Positions 1-10,790 of a stretch of 63,039 nt of DNA are shown here, piece by piece. The translations under genes were made by a program, and so were the position numbers. This DNA is from Helochares maculicollis (taxonomy: Eukaryota > Arthropoda > Insecta > Coleoptera > Hydrophilidae), in the NCBI GenBank assembly GCA_033557835.1, contig JAWQRO010000068.1, positions 1-63,039 of the forward strand, read 5' to 3'. Position 1 is the stretch's first letter, and each line of letters starts with the position of its first letter. Under the pieces are notes generated by a model. The model saw nothing but the letters and a program-made list of their open reading frames with translations. It did not search any database and was not told the origin of the DNA.

Positions 1-183
1 TACCCCTGGGATACCACTCTATTATTTTTGTTGTCCATCTATTGTCTGTCCTTCTTGCTATGTGTCCCGCCCATTGCCATTTCAGGGATTTGACTCTTTA
101 GATTATGTCTCTTATTTTGGTCTTATCTCTAATCCATGTGTTTCTTTTACAATCTCTCTTTGTAATGCCTAACATTGATCTAT
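1..183 (-). mobile_element. LINE reverse-transcriptase C-terminal fragment
   Basis: Read on the minus strand, about positions 183 to 4 translate to the tail of a non-LTR retrotransposon ORF2. Recognisable pieces are RNTWIRDKTK, then KWQWAGHIARRTDNRW, then EWYPRG, the usual order in insect LINE copies. One in-frame stop (TAA at about 104-106) sits before the KWQWAGH block, so the copy is dead. It runs off the left edge of the window, so its full extent is unknown. Confidence 0.8.
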
Positions 184-418
184 ATATATATATCAGAATA
201 AATGTTATCTTAGTCAAACCATTTAATTGTGATGTATTAATTCCATCTGCAGAAGTTATTTGCCAGCCAAAACTTTTACCATAAAAGTGATAATTAGTTC
301 GTAAGTAAAAACAAATGAGCTTTGTTAATTTTTATTGAAAACATTTAAAAAAAACCAAATAAAATTTGAAAAAATTAAGTTAACTTTATACAACAAATAA
401 TATTGCATGGTAATAGTT
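184..418. other. Flank between LINE fragment and SRPRB stop
   Basis: AT-rich DNA with a short TA run at 181-192. A minus-strand AATAAA (TTTATT at 331-336) lies about 85 bases past the SRPRB stop codon and is the best candidate for that gene's polyadenylation signal. Nothing else is visible. Confidence 0.4.
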
Positions 419-1780
419 TTATCCTACTTTAGCCAACCATTTATTAATCTCTTCAATGCTCATTGAATCTTGATCTTCTTTTGATGTGGCATTTGCTTCA
501 CAAAATTCCACTTTCACATTGAGTTGACTAAAATCGAAATCTTTTCTATCGTCGCCTAAATATGCATTTCGTTTTGATTTTGGGTCAACAGATTCCAGCT
601 GACTTGATTTTGTTACTCGTAATGTGTTCCTAAAAATGTTTGCAAATTAGCATGGTGATTATTAAATTTCGTAGGTAAACTGGCCATTTATATCCCTCAA
701 TATTGATGTGAACTGCATTTAAAACACCAATATTTTTATGTTAGTGTTAGTCTAAACAAATTTAACAAGGTATCTCTTATTTATTTAGAATATTAATGCC
801 AGTCATCCTACAAAAACAATTTTAAAAATATGTTATACTTACAGTTCCTTTTCTAAAATAGACTTGATTGCATTTGATCCTTTGGCTAAAGGTAAATCTT
901 GCTTATTGCACACTATCAATAAAGGAGTTGCATTACTTGAAATAACACTATCAGTTATGATGTTGTACAAATACTCAGCAACATCTCGAATGTCCTTTTG
1001 GATTGTTATTGAGTCTATGACATAAACAATTGCCCGTGTCATTGGTTTGAATTGTTCGAAAAACTTGCTTCGCAACCTTTCATGTCCAGGTATATCAATA
1101 ATGGGAATCACACCCTGCAAAGTTATACAAATATTAATATTTCTAAAAACAAAAATCTAAGTAAGCACAAGTTTAAACCATTTTCAAACAGTATTTTAAA
1201 AATATTAGAATTGTCCATAGTTTGCTATGCCTTCTTTTTTCCAAATGATTAGGTAATTCATTAAATTATTTGAGAATAATTTAAATACAATCAATACAAT
1301 AATAATACAAATTAATCAATTGCAATGCATATGCATATGGCATGCTAATTTTTGCTCATCTTTACATTGTAAAACAAGAAAGGCAGCGATACACCACACT
1401 ACCCTATAAGATTTCAACCTATAAGTACTGATTAAAATATAAATACACACCCCATTAGTAACATAGTCACCAGTATTTTCTTTAATCGAAGTTTGTGTGT
1501 TGCTAAATTTTTTATGAACTAATCTTGCAAATAGCAAGGTTTTACCAGTATCGCATAGTCCAGTAAACAGAATCGCCCTTCTCACAGATTTCTTCCTCTG
1601 ATATAGTACGAAGAGTACTAAAACATCAAATATATAATGCAAAAAATCCCATACAAAAGCAACAAACTGTAACCTATAAAACAATAACTTACTTATAGTG
1701 AAAATAATAACTAAGACTGCTATTAGAATTTGGGAAAAATCTTGTTCCTCCATTTCTACGGTTGTTTTAACTTCATCCAT
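419..1780 (-). CDS. SRPRB: Signal recognition particle receptor subunit beta
   Basis: Membrane-anchored GTPase that holds the SRP receptor alpha subunit on the endoplasmic reticulum during co-translational targeting. Four coding exons on the minus strand: 1693-1780, 1451-1617, 843-1114 and 419-629; they join in frame to 245 residues. An N-terminal hydrophobic segment (about residues 17-35) is the membrane anchor. GTPase motifs follow: P-loop GLCDTGKT at 49-56, DIPGH at 92-96 and NKQD at 155-158. The last exon ends in the family-typical INKWLAKVG. Intron 1 is only 75 bases. Length is close to the usual size of about 240-270 residues. Its start codon faces that of PNPO across 376 bases. The assignment is by motif and sequence recognition and I consider it secure; the exact exon ends rest on GT-AG sites that keep the frame. 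Confidence 0.93.
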
Positions 1781-2156
1781 TTATCAATACCTTATTTTTC
1801 CAAAGCAATGAAGTGCAATATAAGAATTTGACAGCTGGTCAGGTTGTTCAGATTGACACGCGTTGCTGTCAGAGATCGCTGTGACAACCTGTAGTAAGTT
1901 GGGTTGCCTATACAAAAGGAATTATTGTAGTAGTTTATTATACACGGACCATTATTATTGTAATCTGTGCCGTTATTATGAATCGATATATTCTTATCAG
2001 ATTTTGATTTCCCAATGCTTATATAATGAAGTAACAGCAATTAATTCTTCGCATAAATAGTGAATTACGCACTAACATTACAAGGCCAATTTTGCAGTAA
2101 ATTTATGTGTAAAAGTTGTTAAATATTGGTGAAGTTAACAACACTCATTTGGTAAA
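1781..2156. promoter_or_regulatory. Shared divergent promoter region SRPRB/PNPO
   Basis: 376 bases separate the two start codons of oppositely directed genes, so the 5' untranslated regions and core promoters of both must lie here. I see no clear TATA box or initiator that I would defend. Short open frames on either strand in this stretch resemble no known protein. Confidence 0.5.
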
Positions 2157-4745
2157 ATGGATATTTCGGGTAAGGAGCTATTTTAGTAGGTATTTTTATG
2201 GAACATTTAGTGTTCCTAGACACCTAATCGTGCAAACATACTGTAAACCATAAAAAGACTTAAACTTCTGAAAACGTCAAAAATAGATTAATATGATCAG
2301 GGCTGTAACTACTACAATTAATTTCGGGCACAAAATGAAGAACATTTTGTTTCTTCAGCAAAGAGGAAAAGCAATGACACCTGCTTTAATAGAGGGTATG
2401 TAACCGTTATGCTTATTATTAATGAGAAACTTAGGAATGCAAATAGCCTTGAAGTGCAATCATGCGACACTTTTCTTAGGTCTGCAGAATAATTATTCAG
2501 GCTTGTAATCATTATTAATGTATTTGCATTCACAATGGAAATATCTGGTACGAAGTATTCTAGTTAAAATTAATTGAATTGTGTAGAATCTATTGAATTT
2601 TGTATTGTTACAGGCATGAGAAAACCTTACCACAGCGTAAGTAATTTATTTTTGGAAGACAGCATCCAGATGAAGGAACCATTTAGTTTATTTGAAATAT
2701 GGTTTAAAGAAGCCATGGATTGTCCAGATATATCAGAACCAAACGCTGTTTGTTTGGCAACTGCTACAAAGTACTGTTTGAATAATGTATTCTAAATTGT
2801 ACAAATAATAGAAATGTATTCCTCATTTCAGATCTGGAATTCCATCTTGCCGATACATGTTATGCAAAGGATTCAGTAAAGAGTCGGGATTCAAGCTGTT
2901 TACGAACTTTGGAAGCCGCAAAGGCAAGGAATTGGTAAATTTATTTTAAGCTTTTGCATTCGTTTAGAGGATGGTCGAATGTTTGGTAGATATCACAATG
3001 TCTTTTTTCAGGAAGAAAATCCTAATGCAGCTTTATGTTTTTATTGGGAAGCGTTAAAAAAACAGGTATTGTATGAAAATCATGCACTGCTCTTGGTCTT
3101 ATATTTAGTGAATATATGTGGAAAATATTGATTTGACTTAGATTAAATTTGTCTCAATAATTCTAGACTTTACAATGATTAGCATAGGGAAAGTATTGCA
3201 ATTAAGATAACATTTGCCCTTGATTTTATTTTGAAAGCTCCTGAATCCATATTGTCCATTTTTTGAAATGCCGTCTGTATACGTTTATTTGTTTATATGA
3301 TAGCATTGAGATGGGTTGAGCTGGAATTCTTAAATTTGGCCCTATTATCAATATAGCAACATCATAGAGCTGTCAGAAATTTTGAGGATGTGTTTCATAT
3401 TTATCAGGGTTTGGAATGAAAAAAATTGCATAACTTTTGTATGAAAGCTAAAACTTGTAAAATTTTTCATTGCAAAGTAAATTGAAATTGAAATTTTATC
3501 TACATTTAATTTATTGGCTTACACTACAAAATGTGCTAAGCTTTCAAAGTTTATACAAGCATTAAATATATATTTTATATAGCGTATTTTATTTGTTTAT
3601 TGTTAGTTTCATGATTAAAATCCTATTTAGTAGCTGCAGATGTTATATTAAAGTAAAATTAAATGCCACTTCTGATAACGCTTCTTGTAAAACAAAGCGA
3701 AACTGTAAAGAATAGTAGTAAATATAACATCTGAACCTACTAAAAAGCTTTTTAATCATCAAACTAACAACAAACAAATTATATATATATAAAATTATTA
3801 TTATTACAAATTTATTTTAAATTCAGTTTTAAACTGAAACTAACATTTTAAAAACACATTACGCATGAAAATATAAAACTAAAATATAAAAGCAATCTAT
3901 AAACCTTTCTCTTAACACTTGCCAAAATGATATATATTGAATAACTTGATATTTGAACTACTTTTACGATATATGAAGAATTCGTGTTCTTAAGACATTG
4001 CTGTCCCTTGATGGATTACTATATCTCTTTATTATATACCATTGATTTTTATTTAAAATCTAAATAAAAACTTAAATTACAAAGGAAGCAAAACATTTTA
4101 AAGTTGGAATTAATGAAATTTATGTTACCTGATTCTGAACATATAAGATTACGATACATGACTCATAATGATTCTGATAATGTTTTTGTCCCTGTATGGA
4201 TGCTATGAATTGTATTAGGTGCGCAACTAAGTTCTCGCTGTTTATCAATAGATGATTCCAGCAGCAAGAAGAACTTGCTTCAGCATTAGGAGTTACCCAT
4301 CAAAAGCAAGGAACTTGGGTTCTTTATGATTTGAAGCCAAGGGATGTTGAACGTCGTTTTTTCGCCTGTGAACAATTGCTTCAGCGGCAAAAAAGGAAAG
4401 GTTTTCTTCATCGCATCTTGACAGGTGATGAAAAAAGGATTCATTACAGCAACCCAAAAAAAAGAAAGTCATGGAGACTGCCCGGTCATGCTTCTACGTT
4501 GTCGGCTTGGCCAAATATTCATGCTGTGTATTTGGTGGGACCAGGTCGGTGTTATTTATTATGAACTGTTGAAACCGAACGAAACTATCACTGGGGAACG
4601 GTATCGACTTCAATTGATGCGATTGAGCCAAGCACTGCGCGAAAAACGGCCACAATACGAGAAGAGGCACAAAAAAGTGATTCTACAGCATGACAATGCT
4701 CGGCCTCACGTTGCCAAACACGTTAAAACGTACCTGGAAACGCTC

Positions 4746-4777
<32 letters not shown>

Positions 4778-5889
4778 TCCAGATATTGCGCCGTCCGATT
4801 ATTACTTGCTCCGTTCGATGGCACATGGTCTAGCTGATCAGCAGTTCCGCTCATATGAAGACATCAAAAAATGGCTTGATTCGTGGATAGCCTCAAAAGA
4901 TGAACACTTACTGTAACGGTATTGGTGTTCTGCCAGAAAGATGAAAAAAAGTTGTAGCTAGTGATGGGTAATACTTTAAATGATTCATTTGTAACCATTT
5001 TTTTACAATAAAGTTGCATTTTCATCAAAAAAAAAAAACCAGCGAGAACTTAGTTGCGCACCTAATAAATAATTAAGCCGGCCTTTGAATTTCATGAGTG
5101 TCTTCAATGATATTTTCTTCCAAAATGTATAACTGTTGGAATCTAGCATTCAAGAAATCCCTTACTGATCGCACTATTCGTTCTGTAAAAATATAAGGCC
5201 ATTCTATTCCCGCTGACAACCTCTACTCACAAAACTAGCAGTTCCAAGTGATTCCCTAGTACTGACTCCATAACTCCTCAAATATACTATTTTCCCCATA
5301 TTTAGCACCTCTTCTATTTAATTATATCCCTAAATAATGAACTTTTTGCAAGACTAAGAAATATCTAACATGCATAAAACACAATATAGGACCAAACATA
5401 GCAGTAGCAATAAAACAAACTATTAGAGAAAGTGGAACAATTTTGGTATTTAAGACATTGTTTATTATGTAAAACATACTCAAATGTGTTGAAGAGCCCA
5501 AAAAATGTATCAATTTTTTCTAGGTAAGGATTGAAGGAACTATTGAGAAACTTTCGCAAGAGGAGTCAGAAGCATATTTCAAGTCCCGACCATACCGTAG
5601 CCAAATAGGAGCTTTAGTTAGCAAACAAAGCTCTCCTGTTGGAGGAAGAGATGTCCTACAAAAAAGAGAAGAGGAACTCTTAGCAAAGTATCCAGAAGGC
5701 CAAGTTCCTAAACCGGAAACATGGGGTGGCTTCAGAATAATTCCAAATACATTTGAATTCTGGCAAGGCCAAAGTACTAGAATTCATGATCGTGTTCAAT
5801 TCAAACGAAAAACTTGTGGTGTTCCTGCAGATGGAATAATTACTCATAAAGGAGACGATGGATGGGTATACCATCGATTGTTTCCATAA
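2157..5889 (+). CDS. PNPO: Pyridoxine-5'-phosphate oxidase
   Basis: FMN-dependent oxidase that converts pyridoxine or pyridoxamine 5'-phosphate to pyridoxal 5'-phosphate, the last step of vitamin B6 salvage. Five exons: 2157-2169, 2614-2770, 2832-2934, 3012-3065 and 5524-5889, giving 230 residues. The first exon codes only for MDIS plus one base, then GMRKPY follows. Family landmarks in order: EPNAVCLATATK, SCRYMLCKGF, FTNFGSRKGKEL, NPNAALCFYWEALKKQ, VRIEG, FKSRPYRSQIGA, WGGFR, EFWQGQSTRIHDRVQF and the terminal RLFP. The SRKG and QSTRIHDR blocks belong to FMN/substrate binding in this family. The protein is slightly shorter than vertebrate forms, mainly at the N-terminus. The last intron (3066-5523) carries a palindromic element and a mariner copy. 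A polyadenylation signal candidate lies near 6029. Assignment is secure. Confidence 0.95.
3590..3780. repeat. Imperfect palindromic element (MITE-like) in PNPO intron
   Basis: About 60 bases from 3590 (starting ATTTGTTTATTGTTAGTTT) are repeated in inverted orientation ending near 3780; the reverse complement of the right arm starts ATTTGTTTGTTGTTAGTTT and both arms reach a shared AGATGTTATATT. The arms differ at a modest number of sites and flank about 65 unpaired bases. The layout fits a foldback MITE or a long hairpin. TA-rich DNA on both sides hides any target-site duplication. Confidence 0.55.
4215..5065 (+). mobile_element. Internally deleted mariner element in PNPO intron
   Basis: The element is 851 bases with 26-base terminal inverted repeats that match perfectly by eye (4215-4240 and 5040-5065, starting TTAGGTGCGCAACTAAG), flanked by TA on both sides (4213-4214, 5066-5067). 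The interior encodes a broken mariner transposase. It opens with QEELASALGVTH fused directly to KQGTWVLYDLKPRDVE, so the first helix-turn-helix and part of the second are missing. After the first catalytic block TGDEKRIHY the frame shifts by one near 4530, and the second frame carries LQHDNARPHV and YSPDIAPSDYYL, the other two acidic residues. A full mariner is about 1.3 kb. This copy cannot make transposase but keeps ends that a related transposase could recognise. Confidence 0.93.
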
Positions 5890-6110
5890 AAATTCACTGC
5901 AAAATTTTCCGTTTTTTAAAATGGATCTGCATTTGCTCATAGAATTAATTTTAGACAAATATTTACAAATAGAATCTAAAACATAATTGCAGTCTTCCAA
6001 AGCTAACAAAGCTGAATTACATTACTATATAATAAATGTATAATGCACAGATTATCTGTGGCATTATGTTTATGTATTATTATTATTATGTATATACAGA
6101 AAGGAATAAA

Positions 6111-7259
6111 TCAAAGAAATGTATAATTTTTGAATTGTATTTTTAATATTTCCCTATTAACCCCATCGGTATTTTTCCAACAAGTACTATATTTAAAAAT
6201 GTTCTCTTTCTCCAAAACATGTTCGAATTCTCGAAGTGACCCTCCAACGCCAAAATAGTAAGTTTTGGCGGCTAGGTAGCCGATACCATTAGATTTCAAA
6301 GTCTTCTTGAACACTGCACATAGTTTATTATAGTTGCTAGGATTATATATTGTTTCTGATGTGAAAATGAAATCAAATTTGTTGTTGTCAGATGCAAAAT
6401 GCTTCTCAGATTCATGGAGAAAAGACTCCCAATCGCCACAGTAAAACTTACAGTTTTCCACATTTGTTTTATCAGACGAATTTAGTAAAACATTAGGGAT
6501 TGTTGCATTTTTAATTACCTCACGGTTCTGCAAAACAACGTTTTAATTCAGATGCTCAGATTTTAAATATATATTTTAGCTATGTAGTAAAACAACATTT
6601 TCTGTTTCAAGTAAATTGTGTCCGAAATAAGCAATTTTAAGAGTTAAACAACAGCTTCAACATCAATTACAAGCAATGGAAACTAAACTATACAATACTA
6701 GACCGCTTACATAATCTTGAAACCATACATTGGATCCATTAATAAAAGCTAAAATCCCTATTATACCAGCTCCACAACCCAAGTCCAAAACTAGTTTATT
6801 ACAGAAATTTAATTTTTCATCTCCGATGCATTTTATTAGGTCATAAGTACATTCCCATACTTTTAAGCCACCTAAAAATTCATTGTAATGATATAAAGAT
6901 AAAATGTGGTTTGGATATTAGATTTATACCCTCATAGACTGCTGTAACCAAATCAGAATGGTTCATTTCGGCCACCGATATTGAATCATTGTTAGATTTA
7001 ATTTTTTGAACGATTGCATCACTTGAAATATATTTTATTTTACTAGAGGCGTTGACTTGAACGGTGTTGACCATTGACTCAGCTATATTATCTAAACTAG
7101 TATTTTCTAGGCATATTTCTTGGCTTTGTAGCCATTTAATACTCTCAATACCTTCTGAAAATCAAATTTAAGCCATTATTCACGCCAATTTTCATCATTA
7201 ATATTACCTGTCTCTGAATTTTCATGATTATTTGGGTTAGAAAAGTTAAATTTAAACAT
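6111..7259 (-). CDS. METTL18: Histidine protein methyltransferase 1 homologue (METTL18)
   Basis: Seven-beta-strand methyltransferase; the family methylates a histidine of ribosomal protein L3. Four exons on the minus strand: 7208-7259, 6930-7154, 6711-6871 and 6111-6527, giving 284 residues. The start MFKFNFS resembles the conserved N-terminus of the family. The S-adenosylmethionine motif VLDLGCGAGIIG is at 120-131, preceded by VYEGGLKVWECTYDL. FQDYNREV spans the exon 3/4 junction, TSETIYNP lies at 202-209 and YFGVGG at 237-242; both of these are hallmarks of METTL18/Hpm1 proteins. The gene converges with PNPO (221 bases between stop codons) and diverges from the MDH-like gene (253 bases between starts). 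The open frame at 7145-7381 overlaps exon 1 in a different frame and is a shadow. Confidence 0.92.
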
Positions 7260-7512
7260 TTTTTAGATATATTTTGGAAATGAATTTGAAAAAGTGAGGT
7301 TAAGTTTGCCGTATGAATTAATTGTAATACGTCACAGACTTGTCGAGATTTTTGAATGTAGGATCTATGTAAAAATGCCATAAAATGAGGAGGCGAAAAT
7401 TTTAATTTTTACAAATTAAAAGAAGAAAAAACTGTTACTGATCTAAATAGCTAACGCAATAATGACAAATGTCTGACATACTGTCTCGTTCTTTAATCAA
7501 AATTTATTAAAA
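7260..7512. promoter_or_regulatory. Shared divergent promoter region METTL18/MDH-like
   Basis: Only 253 bases separate the start codons of METTL18 (minus) and the malate-dehydrogenase-like gene (plus), so both promoters lie here and may overlap. I recognise no individual factor site. Confidence 0.5.
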
Positions 7513-8996
7513 ATGTCTCTTCTACGAAATTTTTGTGTAAAACTGTTATCTAACACTGGTACGCAACTAGTAAAGCCAAAATCAAAAGGGAAATATAATG
7601 CAACTAGGACTTACGTCAGTGGAAGCAATAACATGAAAGTTGTTGTAATTGGAGCTGCCGGTTTGTTTATTCTAACTGTTTCAGCAAAATGTCTTTAAGT
7701 CTACATTTCAGGCAAAACTGGCCAAGCTGTTAGTCTAATCTTGAAACAATCAAACTTCATTGACGAACTATCTATTATGGATGTTATTGGAACTTGTGGT
7801 GTTGGTTTAGAACTGGGGCACGTAGACACAAAGTGTAAAGTGTATGCTTATACTGGGTACAGTAACATTCAAGAGTGTTTATGCAATGCTAAAGTTGTTA
7901 CAATAGTCGCTTCAGCTCCAAAAAGCAGCACTTTGTCGCAAAGTGAGATGTTTGACTCTAACGCGGGACTAGTCAAAGAAATTGCTGAAATTTGCACAGA
8001 ATACTGTCCCAGAGCTTTATTCGCAATTGCCACGGATCCAGTAAATATTAACGTTCCGCTATTTTGCGAAGCTATGAAAAAAGAGGGGAAAAGCAACCCG
8101 CAAGGAGTTTTTGGAATCACCACTCTTGATTCAGTCCGGGCTAATACCTACGTTGCAGAAACTTTAGGGCTTGATCCTGAATGTGTCGTAGTTCCGGTTA
8201 TAGGAGGATCATCGGAAAAGACTATCGTACCAGTTCTCTCAAAAACCAAACCATATCCAGATTTCAAAATAGTAAGTTTGGAAATGTTGGCAAACTTTAG
8301 CTTTAGCTATCTTTTCGTATACCAAGTCTTCTTTATTGCAAAAAATTCGGCTAATGATACGAATTTTTCGCAATATGTGTGCATTGGAATGACGTAGAGT
8401 TTTTAAGTTGTTTAATGTTTTACTAATTTTATCCAAATATAGGAAGAACTGGAACTTTTAACAAATCAAATTAAGCAGGCGACAGCTACTATGCAAAGGA
8501 TTAAGACCAATGAGAGCGCTTGTTTATCAGGAGCTTTTGCAATTGCTAGATTTGTGATTTCTTTGATTAAAGGTATTAGAGGACAAGCAAATATTGTGGA
8601 GTGTGCTTATGTAAAATCATCTGTCCATCCACATGCCAAATATTTAGCCACTCCTATCCAACTAGGTCCTGGTAAGTCAGATTAATATTTTTAATTCGAA
8701 GACAATAGCGCAACATAACAGGAAGGTATCTCTCGGGAGCTTCTAGAAATTAGACATGTAGTCCTATAGTTCTGAATTTATATTTTATAACACAGAGAAA
8801 CAAAAATGTTTTTAGCTTAGAATAGGATTCAATAAGTAAAACATTTGTTATAAATAGAATGCGTGTAATTTTAGGTGGTATAATGAGAAATATGGGCATC
8901 CCACAACTTACAGAATACGAAAATTGCTTACTAGAGAAGGCTATAAGACAGTTGCAAGAGGACATTAAAAAAGCGGAAAAATTCATTGGAGCTTAA
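7513..8996 (+). CDS. Mitochondrial malate dehydrogenase-like pseudoenzyme
   Basis: Four exons (7513-7660, 7712-8271, 8443-8671, 8875-8996) code for 352 residues. Residues 1-40 are basic and free of acidic residues, as in a mitochondrial targeting peptide. The NAD-binding start MKVVVIGAAGGKTGQ and the fold follow mitochondrial MDH to the end (VPVIGG, LGPGGIMRNMGI). In active enzymes malate oxidation needs a catalytic histidine in IGGHAGKT, two arginines in PRKPGMTR and an asparagine in ANPVN. Here these read IGGSSEKT (His to Ser216), APKSSTLSQ (both Arg lost, about 118-126) and ATDPVN (Asn to Asp158). The Asp/Arg pair in TLDSVRANT is kept. The frame is intact over 352 codons, so this is a retained protein and not a decaying pseudogene. 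It is probably a paralogue of the normal enzyme with a structural or regulatory role; that role is unknown. Confidence 0.88.
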
Positions 8997-9319
8997 AGTT
9001 TAATGTCAACCTGGGAATGAAGCTGCGCATCACATTCTTAGTTAATTACAGAAAGTGTTACAATATCGCTTAATTTTGAAGTTGTAAAGATAAATAAATG
9101 TAATATTTGTTTCTTTCCGTGGCTTTATTTAAAAGTGCTTGACAAAGAAAAATTATTATTCCACTTAATATGAAGAGTTAGTGCAACAGTTACTGTTTAA
9201 ATTAAATAAATTGCTGATGCTCGACTTAATTGCGGCAGATCAGCAAAAATTTCCGTATTTGATTTGTTGTGGCAGTAAAGAATTAACTTTCTTGACTGCA
9301 AGTATAGATAACTGTAAGC
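8997..9319. other. Intergenic gap with MDH-like 3' end
   Basis: AATAAA-type signals near 9090 (GATAAATAAATG) probably end the MDH-like transcript. The promoter of the small secreted protein gene must lie in the rest. No other feature is visible. Confidence 0.4.
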
Positions 9320-9900
9320 ATGCAGCTTATTTTCAAGTTATTATTGCTATTTTTATTTAAATCTCAGCTATCCCAGGAATTGTTTGATAATGGTGAGTAA
9401 AGATTCCTCGTTTTGTGGTTAGTTATATCAAGTTTTGTATTTAGAAATTAACCTAGAGTGCTTTGGAAAAAAATTTCCTAATGTGTCGTTGGCTGCATAT
9501 TTTCCCGATTATGAAGAAGGCGAGTTCTTAGATAAAAATGGGAAGAAGTTGAGAACTTTGCAGGTTTGCACAATGCTATTAAATTTTAATTTTTCGTTAA
9601 TGTTTAGAAACTAGTACTGTATTTTTTTATGGATTTTAGGATTATTTGGATAACCGAAATGACTATGTTACGTTAGCAATGGATCAAAAGCTCCACATTC
9701 CTTATGGAGCACCGATTTGCATTCCGGAATTAAATCTGCACTTTGGGCATAGGATAAGATTTGAAGTCAGAGATACCAGTAGTGAATTAACTGCTACTGG
9801 GTATTCAAGGGCTGATATTTGTGTAAGAACGGAAGCAGATAGTTATGATAAAGTTGTAAACCGTCAGGTTACATTAGTTTTTACTGACAAGATGAAATAA
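9320..9900 (+). CDS. Small secreted protein, 3D/double-psi-barrel-like
   Basis: Three exons (9320-9392, 9445-9563, 9640-9900) code for 150 residues. Residues 1-18 (MQLIFKLLLLFLFKSQ) are a clear signal peptide with no later membrane segment, so the protein is secreted. The mature part reads AAYFPDYEEGEFLDKNGK, LRTLQDYL, YVTLAMDQK, YGAPICIPEL, FEVRDT, then SRADICV and QVTLVF. The order VTLAMD / IPEL / VRDT / RADICV with aspartates D79, D109 and D123 recalls the bacterial 3D domain (three aspartates, double-psi beta-barrel, as in MltA-type lytic transglycosylases). I infer a glycan-binding or glycan-cleaving fold, but I recognise no named insect family, and function is unknown. Cysteines are few (three in the mature part). 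A TAATAAAAAAA stretch at the stop codon may serve polyadenylation. Confidence 0.8.
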
Positions 9901-9963
9901 TAAAAAAACTGATCGTTTTTATTTGTGATTGTCTTACATTTTTGGAGTTCAGTTTATTGGACT

Positions 9964-10790
9964 AAGCTAATCCTCTTGCTCTTTAAGATTTAAAGTGTGC
10001 CACTAGTTCTAGTAGTGATATTTTCCTCCATTCTTTTCTGTTTGTCTTTTTGATGTCTAGTCGTTTATATGCATCGCTACTACTTCCTCTCTGTATCTCC
10101 TCCCTGGTAGTTCCATATCTCTGAGCCATTTCCGATTCTACTAGGATATTATATTTATCATTCCTGCTTGCTTCCTCTATATGTATGGACCAAACTATTG
10201 TGTATTGAGCTTTAATGAGTTTTGTGGTATTTTTCCCTTCAAGCTGGTCCTCCATTTTTGTGTTAATTTTCGATCTTATTACTCCTTGTACTGTGGCATG
10301 CTTCCGCAATATTGTTCTTAAAATGATTCTTTCTACCATCTTTCAACCTTCCTACTTTCTTTTGCTGATTGTTGTTAACGCTATACATACACCATGACTG
10401 GTTTTATTAAATTCTTGTAAAACTTCTATTTAATTTTCTTAATTAGTGTTTTTCTCGTTAAGATTTATTTGGTTCAAACGTTTTTAGTTTCTTTGCAATT
10501 CTTTATTTCCATTCCTCCTCATTATTTTTCCCAAGTGGTTGAACCAACTGACTTTCTCGAGCTTATGGTACTGTATTTTCATGTAGCCTCCCATACAAGT
10601 CTGTTCTTTCCATCTTCAAAATTTTTTTTTTGATTTCCTTGACTCTTATGCCCAGTTTTCTCGCTTCCCTTTCTAGGCTTTCTAAGGCTGCTGTCACTAC
10701 TTTTATTGTGCTTTCAACTATGATATCGGCTGTATAAGCTATTATTAGTAGTCTATTAACCATTCTTTTTATCTACTGTTCTTCTAGTAG
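9964..10790 (-). mobile_element. LINE reverse-transcriptase remnant
   Basis: On the minus strand this stretch translates, with several frame breaks, into the C-terminal half of a non-LTR reverse transcriptase. In order: IAYTADIIVES (a damaged YADD box), LESLEREARKLGIRVKE, FEKVSWFNHLG (the usual F-x-YLG block), a basic connection segment, then KMEDQLEGKNTTKLIKAQ and VWSIHIEEAS (usually RWFGHIxRM). The YADD box has become YTAD and stops interrupt the region around 10370-10500. The copy is dead. It belongs to a different LINE family from the fragment at the left edge. Confidence 0.75.

Noticed and set aside
7145..7381. 78-codon minus-strand open frame covering METTL18 exon 1
   Set aside because: It is in another frame; the conserved METTL18 N-terminus starts at 7259 and splices at 7208.
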